Assembly: GCA_964423675.1 (NCBI GenBank)
Contig: CAYRFP010000022.1
Coordinates: forward strand, 1-32,238
Length of the DNA stretch: 32,238 bases
Source of the DNA: RUG563 sp964423675
Lineage (GTDB): Bacteria > Bacillota > Clostridia > Christensenellales > Aristaeellaceae
Direction of reading: 5' to 3'
The notes under the pieces were generated by a model. The model ran no database searches and was not told the DNA's origin. It was given only the letters and a program-made list of their open reading frames with translations. A program made the translations under genes and the position numbers. Shown piece by piece: positions 31,583 through 32,238 of the stretch; position 1 is the stretch's first letter; every line of letters begins with the position of its first letter.

Positions 31583-32167
31583 ATGAATCAGCAAAAAACG
31601 GGGGCCTTGATTCGCCGTCTGCGGCAGCATCGGGGAATGACGCAACGGATGCTAGCGGAGGAAATCTGCGTAAGCGATAAAACAGTTTCTAAATGGGAGC
31701 GAGGCTGCGGCGTGCCCGATGTGGGGCTGCTGCCGCCGCTGGCAGCGGCGCTGGGCATTGATACAGAAACGCTGCTGCGGGGCGAATGGAATGAAAACGA
31801 CAGGAGCAATGGGGATATGAAAAGAATTCGGTTTTATGTGTGTCCATCCTGTGGCAATCTGCTTTTTTCTTCGGACGGGGCGGAACTTGCCTGTTGCGGC
31901 CGAAAGCTGTCGCCGCTTTTGCCGAAAAAGCCGGATGAAGAAAACAGCCTGACGATTCAGAAAAGTGATGGACAATGGTTCGTTACATCGGCGCATCCCA
32001 TGACGCGGGCACAGTATGTTTCTTTTCTGACGTTTCTGAATGGGGATACGTTGCTGGTTCGCAAACTCTATCCGGAATGGAATCTGGAAACAAACCTGCC
32101 TTTCTTCGCGCATGGAATGCTGCTGTGGTATTGCACGCAGGATGGATTGTTTGAACAGCGTGTATAA
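31583..32167 (+). CDS. XRE/HTH regulator fused to a degenerate desulfoferrodoxin-like domain
   Basis: A 194-residue protein. Residues 7-61 are a Cro/CI-type helix-turn-helix (TGALIRRLRQHRGMTQ, SDKTVSKWERG). Residues 84-110 form a desulforedoxin-like FeS4 module: C87-P-S-C90-GN and C104-C105-G. Residues 122-194 resemble the superoxide-reductase domain (HPM at 138-140, LVRKLYPEW, WYC-x-x-x-GLF at 183-190), but the ligands normally in -HxHY- and YC-x-x-HG are changed: A-Q-Y instead of H-Y and C184-T-Q-D instead of C-x-x-H, and the early EKH histidine is absent. So it likely senses redox or metal rather than reduces superoxide. ATG 31583 has AGGAGG nine bases upstream. Confidence 0.82.
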   Translation: MNQQKTGALIRRLRQHRGMTQRMLAEEICVSDKTVSKWERGCGVPDVGLLPPLAAALGIDTETLLRGEWNENDRSNGDMKRIRFYVCPSCGNLLFSSDGAELACCGRKLSPLLPKKPDEENSLTIQKSDGQWFVTSAHPMTRAQYVSFLTFLNGDTLLVRKLYPEWNLETNLPFFAHGMLLWYCTQDGLFEQRV

Positions 32168-32238
32168 GAAAGAGCGCTTGTCAAATGCGCAATCCCAATA
32201 AGAAAACATTGTAGGGCGAGAGAGAAACGGTATAGCTT

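Noticed and set aside
29654..31645. 663-residue minus-strand open frame over the kinase and YlbJ-like genes
   Set aside because: It crosses a promoter and the kinase gene on the other strand, and its residues match no family; antisense shadow.

Overview
The window looks like a chromosomal segment of a Bacillota (Firmicutes) member, most likely an uncultured or gut-associated clostridium. Reasons are two T-box leaders, consensus SigA-type promoters, strong AGGAGG ribosome sites, short intergenic gaps, intrinsic terminators with clear hairpins and U-tracts, and Clostridia-type families (DUF5711, DUF1292, YlbJ-like protein, HTH-desulfoferrodoxin fusion). The assignment below the phylum/class level is a guess. 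Base composition is moderate to GC-rich by eye except for the first ~1.4 kb, which is more AT-rich.

Layout. 1-1373 (+): the edge of a degraded or imported segment, holding a 5'-truncated DUF5131 (phage Gp37/Gp68-like) gene, a coupled PPOX-family flavin protein and the frameshifted C-terminus of a serine recombinase. 1514-4727 (+): a perfect promoter, a T-box leader whose specifier I read as UAC (tyrosine), and a three-gene ABC importer of the TrpXYP/PF04392 type. 4724-5539 (-): a TIM-barrel sugar-phosphate isomerase-like protein. 5660-7107 (+): MATE efflux pump. 7127-14871 (-): secreted five-SH3b protein, HemW, a DUF5711 membrane-anchored protein, a 1029-residue SWIM/SNF2 helicase and a ZnuA-like zinc-binding lipoprotein. 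15092-17317 (-): thrS with its threonine (ACC) T-box leader. 17380-20543 (-): rhamnose cluster rhaD, rhaA and an AraC regulator, without a kinase. 20600-21342 (+): sfsA. 21337-23375 (-): GlmU-like hexapeptide acyltransferase and glmM (amino-sugar / UDP-GlcNAc precursor pathway). 23478-24954 (+): CorC/CNNM-type transporter behind a structured attenuator-like leader with a very short peptide ORF. 25028-30195 (-): YlbJ-like membrane protein, DUF1292 protein, uvrC, NYN-LOTUS protein and a membrane glycosyltransferase. 30297-32167 (+): KDG-kinase-like PfkB kinase and a HTH regulator fused to a degenerate desulfoferrodoxin-like domain.

How it fits together. Most of the window is ordinary housekeeping and metabolic material. 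Amino-acid supply is controlled by two uncharged-tRNA sensors (one for an importer, one for ThrRS). Sugar acid/deoxysugar use is represented by rhaA-rhaD-AraC and kdgK. The parts most worth a second look are the tyrosine-reading T-box in front of a tryptophan-transporter-like operon, the unassigned attenuator leader of the CorC gene, the redox-domain HTH regulator whose iron ligands are partly lost, and the NYN-LOTUS RNase-like gene embedded in the uvrC unit. I did not find a defence island, CRISPR array, tRNA or rRNA gene, or intact mobile element.
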